This document shows positions 18,843 to 27,500 of a DNA stretch of 64,000 nucleotides, piece after piece. The stretch's first letter is position 1. Each line of letters begins with the position of its first letter. Source of the DNA: Allobosea lathyri (GTDB lineage Bacteria > Pseudomonadota > Alphaproteobacteria > Rhizobiales > Beijerinckiaceae); contig NZ_FNUY01000012.1 of assembly GCF_900108245.1 (NCBI RefSeq), forward strand, positions 116,606 through 180,605, read 5' to 3'. Below the pieces are notes generated by a model, which worked only from the letters and a program-made list of their open reading frames with translations, ran no database searches and was not told the DNA's origin. Made by a program: the position numbers and the translations under genes.

Positions 18843-19775
18843 GTGCTGCCATTTGCAATCCGCCGCCTCGTCCTGCTCGTGCCGGTGTTCCTCGCCGTTT
18901 CGCTGGTGATCTTCATGATCATCCATCTCGTGCCGGGCGATCCGCTCGAGCATGTCATCCAGGTCGGGTCGTCACCCGAGCAGCAGGCGCAGATGATCGC
19001 GCGCTACGGGCTCGACCAGCCTCTGATCGCGCAGTACTGGCGCTGGCTCGGCAAGGTCATGAGCGGCGATCTCGGTGATGCCATCGTCATGCGCCAGCAG
19101 GTCTCCCGGCTGATCGCCGAGAACATGCCCCATAGCCTGGCGCTCGGCGGCAGCGCCCTGCTGTTTTCGACGATCGTCGGCATCGTGGTCGGCGTGCTCG
19201 CGGCGTCCTTTCGCGAAAGCTGGTTCGACCGGGCTGCGATGGGGGCGATCCTGCTTGGCTCGACCCTGCCGAGCTTCTGGCTGGCCTTGCTGATGATCCT
19301 GATGTTTGCCGTGCAGTTCGAGTGGTTCCCGGTCTCGGGCGCACGCAGCTGGGATGCGCTTGTCCTGCCGGTGCTGACCATCGGCATCGGCGGCACGGCG
19401 CTGATCGCACGGGTCACCCGCGCCGCCATGGTCGAGACGATGAGCCGCGATTTCGTCAGGGTGTTGCATGCCAAGGGGGTGCCGTTCTGGCGCATTCAGT
19501 TCCGGCATGTGCTGCAGCACGCGATGATGCCGGTGATGGCGATCCTGGGCTTGCGGATCGGCTGGATTCTGGGCGGCGCGGTCACGGTCGAATACGTGTT
19601 CGCACGGCCGGGCCTGGGCTCCCTCCTGATCACCGCGCTGGGCCAGCGCGACTATCCGCTGGTGCAGGGATGCCTGCTGATGCTCGCCATCGCGGTGATG
19701 CTGGGCACGCTCATCGGCGACCTCGCCCAGGCGGCCCTCGATCCGCGGCTGCGCGAAGCGATGGCCACGCGATGA
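18843..19775 (+). CDS. peptide-type ABC transporter permease (DppB type)
   Basis: A 310-residue inner-membrane permease. It has the N-terminal DppB motif (RRLVLLVPVFLAVSLVIFMI) and the VPGDPLEH segment, six predicted membrane segments, and the EAA-type loop ending ARPGLGSLLITALGQRDYP. It starts with GTG behind GGGGAG. Its stop overlaps the next permease start by four bases (ATGA), indicating translational coupling. Confidence 0.95.
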   Translation: MLPFAIRRLVLLVPVFLAVSLVIFMIIHLVPGDPLEHVIQVGSSPEQQAQMIARYGLDQPLIAQYWRWLGKVMSGDLGDAIVMRQQVSRLIAENMPHSLALGGSALLFSTIVGIVVGVLAASFRESWFDRAAMGAILLGSTLPSFWLALLMILMFAVQFEWFPVSGARSWDALVLPVLTIGIGGTALIARVTRAAMVETMSRDFVRVLHAKGVPFWRIQFRHVLQHAMMPVMAILGLRIGWILGGAVTVEYVFARPGLGSLLITALGQRDYPLVQGCLLMLAIAVMLGTLIGDLAQAALDPRLREAMATR

Positions 19776-20617
19776 ACCGGCCCTCGCTTCCCCAGAGACT
19801 GGCGCGCTCGCCGAAGGGAGCGCTGTGCGGTCTCTTCCTTGCCGGGCTGGTCCTCTGCGCGATCCTGGCGCCCTGGATCGCGCCCTATGACTATGCCGCG
19901 CAAAAGCTCTCGCTGGCGAATTCCGAGCCTTCCGCCGCGCATTGGCTTGGAACCGACGAGTTCGGCCGCGACCTCCTGTCCCGCATCATTCATGGCGCGC
20001 GTACATCGCTCAGCGTCAGCCTGCTGTCGATTTCGCTTTCGGTGCTGCTGGGGGCGACGCTTGGCGCAGCGGCAGGCTATTTCGGCGGCATCTTCGATCG
20101 CGTCGTCACCATGGTCGTGGACCTGACCTGGTCCTTTCCCGAGATCCTGCTGGCGTTGATTTTGATCGCGATCCTCGGTCCGGGCCTGCACTCGACGGCG
20201 ATCGCGATCGGCATCGCCTATCTCGCCCAGTTCACTCGGCTGACCCGATCGCAGGTCATGGCGCTAAAGGGCGAAATCTTCGTCGATGCGGCCGTTGCTG
20301 CCGGCGCGAGCCCCGCGCGCATCCTGTTCGCGCATCTCCTGCCCAATGCGATGACGCCGGTCATCGTCGCCGGCATGCTGGCGACGGGCGATGCGATCGT
20401 GCTGGAGGCGACCCTCGGCTTCTTCGGACTTGGCGCCCAGCCGCCAGTGCCGAGCTGGGGGGCGATGATGAGCTCGGGCACGGCGCAGATCTTCATTGCG
20501 CCATGGATCATCATCTTTCCCGGCCTCGCAATCGCGGCAACCGTCATCGCCATCAACCTGTTTGGTGATGCGCTGATCGAAGCGCTCGATATCCGCCGCC
20601 CGCTGCGGGATGGCTGA
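19772..20617 (+). CDS. peptide-type ABC transporter permease (DppC type)
   Basis: A 281-residue permease, partner of the DppB-type subunit. It has the DppC hallmark HWLGTDEFGRDLLSRIIHGAR, the EAA loop DAAVAAGASPARILFAHLLPN, and the C-terminal TLGFFGLGAQPPVPSWGAMM. The start is the ATG at 19772, overlapping the upstream TGA. No ATP-binding gene follows; the operon passes directly to an M81 peptidase-like gene, so ATP hydrolysis must be supplied by a shared or distant ATPase. Confidence 0.95.
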   Translation: MNRPSLPQRLARSPKGALCGLFLAGLVLCAILAPWIAPYDYAAQKLSLANSEPSAAHWLGTDEFGRDLLSRIIHGARTSLSVSLLSISLSVLLGATLGAAAGYFGGIFDRVVTMVVDLTWSFPEILLALILIAILGPGLHSTAIAIGIAYLAQFTRLTRSQVMALKGEIFVDAAVAAGASPARILFAHLLPNAMTPVIVAGMLATGDAIVLEATLGFFGLGAQPPVPSWGAMMSSGTAQIFIAPWIIIFPGLAIAATVIAINLFGDALIEALDIRRPLRDG

Positions 20618-20655
20618 CCTTCCGCCACCAATCAAGAAACCGCCGAGGACACGTC

Positions 20656-22146
20656 ATGGCCTTCACCGTGCTGACCGCCGAATTCTCGCATGAGAGCAAC
20701 ACTTTCAGCCGCTGTCCGGCTGACTATGCGGCGTTCGAGGACCGGGGCGTCAGTCTTGGCGAAGCCGCGATCGCGGCGCGCGGCGACGCCAATACGCCAA
20801 TCGCCGGTTTCCTCGACATAGCCCGTCCAAACAACTGGCGCGTGATCCACACGATCAGCGCCGCCGCGCAACCCTCGGGGCCGGTCACAAGGGACGCCTA
20901 TGAGCGCGTCGCCGGCGTCATCCTCGATGCCGCGAAGGCCCATGCCGGCGCAATCGACGGCGTTCTGCTCGGTCTGCACGGGGCGATGGTCACCGAGTTT
21001 TCCGAGGATGGCGAGGGCGAGCTGTTGGAGCGCCTGCGCGCGGTGCTCGGGCGCGAGATCCCCATCGGCATAACGCTTGATCCGCATGCCAACGTCACAC
21101 GCAGAATGGCCGAGCTTGCCGACATCGTCGTCGCCTACAAGACCTACCCGCATGTCGATGTCCGCGAATGCGGCAAACTCGCAGCGGATATCCTCCAGCG
21201 CACCATGGCCGGCGAAATCAGTCCCGTGACGGTTAGGGCGCAGCGGCCGATGCTGGAGGAGGTCAATGGCGGACGCACCGATATCGGCCCGATGGTCGAG
21301 CGCATCGCCAAGGCCAGGGCCTATGAGCGCGAGGTCGATGTATTTGCCGTCAGCGTCAACGGCGCCTTCGGCAATGCCGATATCGAGGAGGTGGGTCCCA
21401 CTGTGCTCGTCACCTGCCAGGGCGACCTCGACCGGCATCGCGCCTTCGCCGAGGCGCTCGTCGACGACATGTGGCAGCGCCGCTTCGACAAGGTGACCGA
21501 TTTCCTGAGCGTCGAGGCGGCGGTGGCCGAAGCCATGTCGTACAGAGCGACAAAGGGTCCGCTCATCATCGCCGACTATGCCGACAATCCAGGCGGCGGT
21601 GGCTATGGCGATTCCACCGAGCTGCTGCGGGCGATGATCGCAGGAGGTCTTCAGGACGCCTGCTTCGGCCCGATAGTCGACCCCGAGGCAGCGGCCGAGC
21701 TTCACCGCGCCAAGGCGGGCGACATTGTCTCGATCGAGCTCGGCGGCAAGATCGACCCACGGGTCGGCGGTGCGCCTTTGGCCCTGACAGGCACGATCGT
21801 CAGCCTGAGCGACGGGGCCTATGTCGGCGACGGACCGATGTTGGGCGGCCTTAAGGGCAGTTGGGGACCCTGCGCCACGCTGCGGGTTGGCGGCATCGAC
21901 ATCCTCGTCACGACCGCGCGCGCGCAGATGCTCGACCTGCAGCAGTTTCGCGCCTTCGGCATCGATCCTGCCGCAAGGCGCATCGTCGCACTGAAATCGA
22001 TGCAGCATTTTCGCGCTGCCTTCGAGCCGATCGCCGGCAAAGTCATCGTCTGTGACAGCGGCGCGCTTTGCACGCCCGATCTCAGCAAGCTGCCCTACAA
22101 GCGGGTCCGCCGGCCCATCTTCCCGCTGGATCGCGACATGGTTTGA
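20656..22146 (+). CDS. M81 family metallopeptidase (MlrC/microcystinase C-like)
   Basis: A 496-residue MlrC-like protein. The N-terminal metallopeptidase domain has the family motifs FSHESNTFS, LLGLHGAMVTEFSEDGEGEL, TLDPHANVTRRM and TYPHVDVRECG, which supply His/Asp/Glu zinc ligands. The C-terminal MlrC domain contains ADYADNPGGGGYGDST and TARAQMLDLQQFRAFGIDP. In microcystin degraders MlrC cleaves a linear peptide; most environmental homologues sit beside Dpp-type transporters, as here, and probably hydrolyse small peptide-like compounds. A strong inverted repeat begins inside its last codons. Confidence 0.94.
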   Translation: MAFTVLTAEFSHESNTFSRCPADYAAFEDRGVSLGEAAIAARGDANTPIAGFLDIARPNNWRVIHTISAAAQPSGPVTRDAYERVAGVILDAAKAHAGAIDGVLLGLHGAMVTEFSEDGEGELLERLRAVLGREIPIGITLDPHANVTRRMAELADIVVAYKTYPHVDVRECGKLAADILQRTMAGEISPVTVRAQRPMLEEVNGGRTDIGPMVERIAKARAYEREVDVFAVSVNGAFGNADIEEVGPTVLVTCQGDLDRHRAFAEALVDDMWQRRFDKVTDFLSVEAAVAEAMSYRATKGPLIIADYADNPGGGGYGDSTELLRAMIAGGLQDACFGPIVDPEAAAELHRAKAGDIVSIELGGKIDPRVGGAPLALTGTIVSLSDGAYVGDGPMLGGLKGSWGPCATLRVGGIDILVTTARAQMLDLQQFRAFGIDPAARRIVALKSMQHFRAAFEPIAGKVIVCDSGALCTPDLSKLPYKRVRRPIFPLDRDMV

Positions 22147-22175
22147 GATCGCGCTCCCGCGGGAAGATGGGCCGG
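22110..22175 (+). terminator. 16-bp inverted repeat spanning the end of the mlrC-like gene
   Basis: CCGGCCCATCTTCCCG (22110-22125) and its exact complement CGGGAAGATGGGCCGG (22160-22175) flank the last seven codons and stop of the M81 peptidase gene. A convergent gene ends 24 bp beyond. There is no U-tract, so a bidirectional attenuator or 3'-end stabiliser is likely. Confidence 0.6.
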
Positions 22176-22199
22176 CGTCGTCGATCCGGGGCTTGCGGA

Positions 22200-23198
22200 T
22201 CAGTCCACGAAGCGCACCGGTACGCCCGGCTTCACGAGGTCGGCCAGTTCCTCGGCGTCCCAATTGGTCAATCTCACGCAGCCATGCGACGTGGTCTTGC
22301 TGACCTTCGAGGGTTCCGGCGTACCGTGAATCCCAAAGGTTGGCTTCGATAGTGCAATCCAGACGGTGCCGACCGGGCCATTGGGGCCTGGTGGGAGAAC
22401 CAGCGTTTCCGTGTTCTTGCCCTGCTGAAAGTTCTTCTCGGGGTCGTATGTATAGTTCGGGTTCCTTGCCACCCGTTCTACGGTGTATTCGCCAGTGGGG
22501 GACGGGTTGTCCTCGCTCCCGATGGTCGCCGGATAGCTTGCAAGGATCTTGTCCTCGGCACCGAAGACCACGACCATACCGGTACTCTTGACTGCGTCGA
22601 TCCGCCGGGCGCTGCCTTTTTCGAGCGAACGTCTCGACGATACCACGAAGATGCCGGTGCCGGCCTCTGAGAAACGTTCGCCGGGATTGAGCGTGTTCAG
22701 GAGCTTCTCGCTCATATGGAAGCGCTCTCCCAACATCTCCTGAGGGCTGGTGTAGGACAAGCGCTTCATCTTCGCCTGCTTGGCGTAGTCGCGCGGGATG
22801 GTGTCGGCGAAATCATACGAGACGTCCTTGTCCGACAGCCTGTACTCGACGATCACGTCATTGACGGTCTCGCCCCCGAGACCGAGCCATGTCGCTTCGT
22901 CGATCTCGTCGCCTTCGCCAAGCCTCTCCTGGCGTCGGAACTGCGCGACGGCCTTGCGAAAGTTCTCGCCGTCGACGCCATCGATCACGCCTGGCGAAAT
23001 GCTGCGGCGGCTGAGCAGGACCTGAGCCTTGACGATGAAAGGATCGGGACCCGCCTTCGACTGGGTGTCCCTGTCGACGACCTGCCTGTCGACGAACCCC
23101 ACCGCATTGACCTGATCTGCCGTAAGGGCGAGTGCCGCGCTTGCGCCAAGCCCGAAGACCAATCCAAGAATCGTCATGCGCAGATAAGTGGTTTTCAT
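22200..23198 (-). CDS. L,D-transpeptidase (YkuD family)
   Basis: A 332-residue exported cell-wall enzyme. Signal peptide residues are 1-24 (LGLVFGLGASAALAL). A peptidoglycan-binding-like helical region covers residues about 50-105 (KAQVLLSRRSISPGVIDG). The YkuD catalytic domain covers residues about 200-332, with the hallmark HGTPEPSKVSKTTSHGCVRL containing catalytic His, Ser-His-Gly-Cys and Arg. It forms 3-3 or lipoprotein cross-links in peptidoglycan. It is a single gene, convergent with the M81 peptidase gene. Confidence 0.95.
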   Translation of the reverse strand: MKTTYLRMTILGLVFGLGASAALALTADQVNAVGFVDRQVVDRDTQSKAGPDPFIVKAQVLLSRRSISPGVIDGVDGENFRKAVAQFRRQERLGEGDEIDEATWLGLGGETVNDVIVEYRLSDKDVSYDFADTIPRDYAKQAKMKRLSYTSPQEMLGERFHMSEKLLNTLNPGERFSEAGTGIFVVSSRRSLEKGSARRIDAVKSTGMVVVFGAEDKILASYPATIGSEDNPSPTGEYTVERVARNPNYTYDPEKNFQQGKNTETLVLPPGPNGPVGTVWIALSKPTFGIHGTPEPSKVSKTTSHGCVRLTNWDAEELADLVKPGVPVRFVD

Positions 23199-23428
23199 CG
23201 ATGCCCATGGCTCCCGCGATATATGAAGCTATACGGCTGGAAGCTCATCATGTTCCCCAGCGGAATGTCGCGCAGCCGACTTTCAGGACGTGGCGGGAAC
23301 CCGGCCTTTCACCTGCAAGCTGCGCATCTGCTCGAACTGGCCTTCCCGGGCTGAAAGTCGTAGCGGGTCTGCGCCTCCGTCAGCGGAACGGTGGCCGCTG
23401 TCGGACGTTCGGAAGCCGGAGGCCGATC

Positions 23429-23923
23429 ATGCTCAAAGCTCTGTATTTCAAGTCCAGCGGTGCCGTTCCCAACAATCCGACATTGCCGGTGCTGGTCTAT
23501 TCCGGCGCTTTCCCCGAGGGTGAATCGGCGATGGCGTCGGGGATGGAAGAGAGGTTTGCCGAGAACGGCTGGCCGCCCCAATGGCGAAACGGAATTTACC
23601 CCTTCCATCACTACCATTGCGAAGGCCACGAGGTGCTCGGGATCGCGGCGGGCGAAGCTCGGCTGGTCCTCGGTGGAGATGGCGGGGAGGAGCTGACTGT
23701 TCGCAAAGGCGATGTGCTGCTGCTGCCGGCCGGGACCGGACATTGCCTGATGTCCGCAACCCCGGATCTCATCGTTGTCGGCGCTTACCCGCCAGACCAG
23801 CAAGGTGATATCCAGCGCGACATTGCGACGACTGCGATGAAGCGTGCGATCGCCGAGCTGCCATATCCGAAGCGCGATCCTGTGCTTGGGGCTGGCGGTC
23901 CTTTGGTCGATCATTGGCGGTGA
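23429..23923 (+). CDS. cupin domain protein
   Basis: A 164-residue protein with one cupin barrel at residues about 50-125. The metal motif HHYHCEGHEVLGI and the second motif LLLPAGTGHCLM supply the expected His/Glu ligands. It resembles YjlB-type cupins; no enzymatic role is known. I chose the ATG at 23429. It is followed, after 14 bp, by an alpha/beta hydrolase gene, probably in one operon. Confidence 0.88.
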   Translation: MLKALYFKSSGAVPNNPTLPVLVYSGAFPEGESAMASGMEERFAENGWPPQWRNGIYPFHHYHCEGHEVLGIAAGEARLVLGGDGGEELTVRKGDVLLLPAGTGHCLMSATPDLIVVGAYPPDQQGDIQRDIATTAMKRAIAELPYPKRDPVLGAGGPLVDHWR

Positions 23924-23937
23924 TGATCTCCGGGGGA

Positions 23938-24585
23938 ATGGCTGAGATGGCAGATTTTCTGATCGATGGGCCGGAGCAGGCGAGGACAACGATCCTTCTG
24001 GCGCATGGCGCCGGAGCCGGCATGGATTCCGCGTCCATGACGGCCAATGCGCTGGCCCTGGCAGGGGCGGGCTTGCGTGTCGTTCGCTTCGAGTTCGGTT
24101 ACATGGCAGACCGCCGAACATCATCCAGCCGAAAGCCGCCGCCACGCGCCGAGACCCTGATTTCGGAATATGCCGCCGCGATAGACGCACTCGCATGGAA
24201 AGGCGCCCTCATCATTGGCGGCAAGTCGATGGGCGGCCGTGTCGCGAGCATGATGGCCGACGAACTTCTTGCGGCCGGCCGGATCGCCGGTCTGCTGTGC
24301 TTGGGTTATCCGTTCCATCCGATCGGCAAGCCGCAGCAGCTGCGAACCGCCCATCTCCTGGGCATGAAGACGCCGACCCTGATCGCACAAGGGACGCGGG
24401 ATCTCTTTGGCACTCGCGAGGAGGTGTCGGCCTATAGCCTGTCCAGCGCGATAGAAATCCTCTGGCTGGAAGACGGCGATCACGACCTCAAACCACGCAA
24501 AGCGATCTCCGGCTTTTCCGTCGCCGACCATCTGAAAACCTTGTCCGACAGGGTCTCCGCCTGGGCCGGCCGTTTGACGGCGTGA
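23938..24585 (+). CDS. alpha/beta family hydrolase (TEX30/KANL3-like)
   Basis: A 215-residue hydrolase. The core LLAHGAGAGMDS is the oxyanion region, and GGKSMGGRVASMMA is the nucleophile elbow (G-K-S-M-G), with Ser as likely nucleophile. The acid and base are likely in TRDLFGTREE and DGDHDLKPRK. It belongs to the KANL3/TEX30 group of small dienelactone-hydrolase-like proteins; the substrate is unknown. Start codons at 23914, 23938 and 23947 are all possible; 23938 has GGGGGA upstream. Confidence 0.88.
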   Translation: MAEMADFLIDGPEQARTTILLAHGAGAGMDSASMTANALALAGAGLRVVRFEFGYMADRRTSSSRKPPPRAETLISEYAAAIDALAWKGALIIGGKSMGGRVASMMADELLAAGRIAGLLCLGYPFHPIGKPQQLRTAHLLGMKTPTLIAQGTRDLFGTREEVSAYSLSSAIEILWLEDGDHDLKPRKAISGFSVADHLKTLSDRVSAWAGRLTA

Positions 24586-24666
24586 AAACCGGCCTGACCC
24601 GCAACGATCAGCGGTTGGAGAGGCTAACCAAACGTAGATGGACGATGGCGAGTAAGGCGAAATGCC

Positions 24667-25101
24667 ATGGCGAGCATTGAAGCTTACGATCTCGACCGTT
24701 TCGTAACCGCGCAGGCGGCCATCTTCGACACAGCGCTTGCTGAGCTGCGGGCCGGGCAAAAGCGCAGCCACTGGATGTGGTTCGTGTTTCCGCAGCTTCG
24801 CGGGCTCGGCCTATCCTCGACTGCGCAGTTCTATGGCCTGTCTTCGCTGGCCGAGGCGAAGGCTTACCTTGCCTACCCCGTCCTGGGCCCCAGATTGCAC
24901 GCGTGCACGAAAGCGATCCTGGCTGTGGAGGGCAGGTCGGCCCATCAGATTCTCGGCTCGCCGGACGATCTGAAATTTCGGTCCTGCATGACACTTTTCG
25001 ATACGGCGACCGACGATTCGGACAATCTGTTTCGGCAGGCGCTGGATCGCTACTGCGAGGGTGCGGGTGATGAGCGCACCTTGCGAGCGTTGAACGGCTG
25101 A
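24667..25101 (+). CDS. DUF1810 domain-containing protein
   Basis: A 144-residue protein matching DUF1810 over its full length: DLDRFVTAQAAIFDTAL, SHWMWFVFPQLRGLG, STAQFYGLSSLAEA and a final FRQALDRYCEG. Function is unknown. The ATG at 24667 gives a family-length protein. It is a single gene in the ordinary chromosome near the island border. Confidence 0.92.
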   Translation: MASIEAYDLDRFVTAQAAIFDTALAELRAGQKRSHWMWFVFPQLRGLGLSSTAQFYGLSSLAEAKAYLAYPVLGPRLHACTKAILAVEGRSAHQILGSPDDLKFRSCMTLFDTATDDSDNLFRQALDRYCEGAGDERTLRALNG

Positions 25102-25142
25102 CCAGCGCTATGCGCGCCGAAAGGGTCCGCGCGGTCCCGAGC

Positions 25143-25418
25143 CTAGCCCTTCCTGCCGGTGTTATCGATGATGGTGAAATTCTCCCCCGCCAAGCCCTTC
25201 TTGGGTAGCGGGGCGGTCGCTTCCGGCTCAGGCTGTGAACCGTGTTTGGTTGCCGCCGTGCCGTCCTGGTCGTCCGACTCATAGGGTGCGTGCGGGCCGG
25301 TCGGGTGCCCGGACAGGGGGCTTGGCCCGGCGCGACGCTGGTTTTGTTCGCCGGATTGGCCAGGCCGCTGAGCGGTACGATAGGTCGTGGGAACGTCGGT
25401 GGGGTTTTTGTCGGTCAT
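25143..25418 (-). CDS. hypothetical protein, hydrophilic
   Basis: A 91-residue protein rich in Pro, Gln, Gly and charged residues (SPLSGHPTGPHAPYESDDQD), with no recognisable domain and probably disordered. A good GGGAGG site lies eight bases before the ATG, which is the main support for it being real. It is the last gene before the tRNA-Leu fragment that marks the accessory region. Confidence 0.55.
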   Translation of the reverse strand: MTDKNPTDVPTTYRTAQRPGQSGEQNQRRAGPSPLSGHPTGPHAPYESDDQDGTAATKHGSQPEPEATAPLPKKGLAGENFTIIDNTGRKG

Positions 25419-25537
25419 CGGCTCTGCCTCCCTCTATGTTCAAGGGAACGATGGGGGGCAGGATCGGTTCCGGTTGACCCCAGACTCTGGTTGGATCAGG
25501 CGGAATCGCAAATAAACTGGACGATCAAGAACGCGAA

Positions 25538-25590
25538 TGGTGCCCCTGGCCGGAATCGAACCAGCACTCCTTGCGGAACTCGATTTTGAG
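25538..25590 (-). pseudogene. tRNA-Leu 3' fragment, probable att site
   Basis: On the minus strand the sequence runs from an anticodon loop (CTCAAAA) through the 3' anticodon stem TCGAG, a long leucine-type variable arm and the T-arm (GGTTCGATTCC) to an acceptor 3' half CAGGGGC, A, CCA. The 5' half is missing: sequence beyond 25590 gives no matching stem or D-arm. A tyrosine integrase gene begins 180 bp away. This is what remains at one end when an element integrates in a tRNA anticodon loop. The intact tRNA-Leu at 42456 has a different acceptor stem, so it is not the partner end. Confidence 0.8.
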
Positions 25591-25593
25591 AGA

Positions 25594-25632
25594 CCGGATA
25601 TGCCCTATCCTTTGTGTATCCGGCAGTATCCG
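25594..25632 (+). promoter_or_regulatory. phased TATCC motifs beside the att fragment
   Basis: TATCC occurs at 25606, 25617 and 25627, spaced 11 and 10 bp, with an inverted copy (GGATA) at 25596. Helically phased short repeats next to a tRNA att core are typical integrase arm-type or excisionase sites. Inferred from spacing and position only. Confidence 0.45.
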
Positions 25633-25720
25633 TTTTCCCGATAACCGATTGTCAGCACTAGCTTTTTTCGGTTCTCAGATCACACATGCCTAGCCGGACG
25701 TACGCCATGGTTGGCTTTCT

Positions 25721-25741
25721 AGGTGCACCTATGTTGCACCT
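25721..25741 (+). promoter_or_regulatory. palindrome and repeat upstream of integrase
   Basis: AGGTGCACCT (25721-25730) is a perfect palindrome, and TGCACCT is repeated at 25735-25741. It lies 28 bp before the integrase ATG, where a repressor of the integrase could bind. The adjacent ribosome binding site is GGAGG. Confidence 0.35.
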
Positions 25742-25768
25742 GAAATCCGACCTCAACGGAGGTTAGGA

Positions 25769-27193
25769 ATGCCCAAAATCAAACTCACCAAGACCGCTGT
25801 AGACGCCGCAACCCCGCAGGAGCGCGATTACGAACTCCGGGATACGACGATACCGGGGTTCCTTGTCAAGGTCACCCCGACCGGCCGCAAGATTTTCATG
25901 GTCGCCTATGTCGCCCACAACGGGCAGCGCCGGAAGCCCGCTATCGGCCGCTACGGCGAGATCACCGTCGAGCAAGCCCGAGGGATCGCCCAGGACTGGT
26001 TCGCTGAGGTCCGCCGTGGCGTCGATCCAAGCGCCGAGCGGGCAACGGCTAGGCAGGCGCCCACGGTCAAAGAACTCTTCGACCGATTCATCACCGACTA
26101 CTCGGAGACCCGCAACAAGCCGTCCACTGTCGAATCGAACCGCGGCTACGGCAAGCGCTACATCATCCCGGTGCTCGGCCAACTGAAGGTGCCCGACGTC
26201 ACCCGCGCCGACATCTCGAACCTGATGAAGAAGATGTCGAAGAAGCCCACGAACGCCAACCGCGTCCTGGCGGCCGTGCGGAAGATGTTCAACATGGCCG
26301 AGGTCTGGGGCATGCGCCCCGACGGGTCGAACCCGTGCCGCCACGTCCCGAAATTCCCGGAACGGGGGAAGACCCGGCTGATTACCGACAGCGAGATGAA
26401 GAAGCTGTTCGCGTACCTCGCGCGCGCAGAGGGGGAGGGTCTTGAGCATCCCTTCATCCTCCTCGCGATCCGGCTCCAGTTCGAATTCGCCGCGCGCATG
26501 TCGGAGATCCTCCAGCTCGAATGGTCGTGGATCGATTACGACAATCGGCGCGTCGTCTGGCCCGACAGCAAGACCGGCGGCATGTCCAAGCCCATGAGCG
26601 CCGAAGCGCAGCGTCTCTTCGAGACCGCGCCGCTCCTTGAGGAATCGCCGTTCGTCTGCCCGTCTGTCTTCGACCCCAATCTGCCGATGTCGAAGCACAC
26701 CTATTATCAGGGGTGGCGACGCATCCTTGAACGCGCGGGGCTCCCCCATATCGGGACCCATGGTATCCGGCATCGCTCGGCGACCGACATCGCCAACTCC
26801 GGCATTCCGGTAAAGGTCGGCATGGCGCTCACCGCCCACAAAACGGTGACGATGTTCATGAAGTACGTCCACACCGAGGACGACCCGGTGCGCGCTGCGG
26901 CGGAAGCCGTGAACCAGCGACGCCAGGCTTTGCTTGGCGGTCACCCAACGAGCCCGCCTCCCATCCCGACGCCGGCGCTGGTTGTTGTGGACGTGCCTTC
27001 GGTGGCGCCTGAAGGAGAGGTTATCGATCCGGTCGTGACGGCGGCCGGCAAGCCCCTCGGCTACGAGGACGGCCAGTACAGCTCCCGCACCAAGCTCGGG
27101 AATTATCGGCCCTTCCGCCATCGCTCCGGCGAGAACCGCACCGTCCCTCCAGGCACCAAGCGCGACGAGCCGAAGGAGGCGAGCCATGCATAA
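25769..27193 (+). CDS. tyrosine-type integrase (P4-like)
   Basis: A 474-residue integrase. The N-terminal DUF4102-like arm-binding domain covers residues about 1-85 (DTTIPGFLVKVTPTGRKIF), then a core-binding SAM-like domain, then the catalytic domain from about residue 210. Catalytic residues are visible: Arg in FAARMSEILQLEW, His and Arg in GTHGIRHRSATD, a second His in LTAHKTV and Tyr in MKYVHTE. The C-terminal 75 residues are an unusual Pro-rich extension. Adjacent to the tRNA-Leu fragment, it probably integrated this region. The small excisionase-like gene overlaps its stop by 8 bp. Confidence 0.95.
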   Translation: MPKIKLTKTAVDAATPQERDYELRDTTIPGFLVKVTPTGRKIFMVAYVAHNGQRRKPAIGRYGEITVEQARGIAQDWFAEVRRGVDPSAERATARQAPTVKELFDRFITDYSETRNKPSTVESNRGYGKRYIIPVLGQLKVPDVTRADISNLMKKMSKKPTNANRVLAAVRKMFNMAEVWGMRPDGSNPCRHVPKFPERGKTRLITDSEMKKLFAYLARAEGEGLEHPFILLAIRLQFEFAARMSEILQLEWSWIDYDNRRVVWPDSKTGGMSKPMSAEAQRLFETAPLLEESPFVCPSVFDPNLPMSKHTYYQGWRRILERAGLPHIGTHGIRHRSATDIANSGIPVKVGMALTAHKTVTMFMKYVHTEDDPVRAAAEAVNQRRQALLGGHPTSPPPIPTPALVVVDVPSVAPEGEVIDPVVTAAGKPLGYEDGQYSSRTKLGNYRPFRHRSGENRTVPPGTKRDEPKEASHA

Positions 27194-27488
27194 AGACGCC
27201 AACCAGCAACGCCGCTGGCCAACCCCGGACATCCTGCGTCGCGCCAAGTTCGTCGATGACGCTGGTCCGATCCGATTCGTCGATACCGAGGCGGCCGCCC
27301 GCTACTTGGCCCTCGAGGCGCATACGCTGGAATGTTACCGCTCGCTTGGTGGCGGACCCGCTTTCCATAAGTTCGGAAAATGGGTCCGCTACGCGGTCGA
27401 CGATCTTGATGCCTGGGCCGAAAGCTGCCGTCGCGCAACCATGGCCTCGCCGGTCGCTCCGCGCATCCTTCCCATTGACCGAACATAG
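27186..27488 (+). CDS. excisionase-like helix-turn-helix protein
   Basis: A 100-residue protein with a central MerR/AlpA-type winged helix at residues about 32-80 (TEAAARYLALEAHTLECYRS, then GPAFHKFGKWVRYAVDDLDAW). This is the layout of DNA-binding recombination directionality factors. It overlaps the integrase gene end, so the two are coexpressed. Its stop codon lies inside the operator of the following toxin-antitoxin pair. Confidence 0.8.
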   Translation: MHKDANQQRRWPTPDILRRAKFVDDAGPIRFVDTEAAARYLALEAHTLECYRSLGGGPAFHKFGKWVRYAVDDLDAWAESCRRATMASPVAPRILPIDRT

Positions 27489-27500
27489 GTTAGAACCTAT
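27485..27500 (+). promoter_or_regulatory. perfect palindrome before the toxin gene, antitoxin operator
   Basis: ATAGGTT-AG-AACCTAT is an exact 7-bp inverted repeat that ends at the base before the toxin ATG. It matches the position and shape of operators bound by HigA/XRE antitoxins for autoregulation. The site overlaps the stop codon of the excisionase-like gene. Confidence 0.75.
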
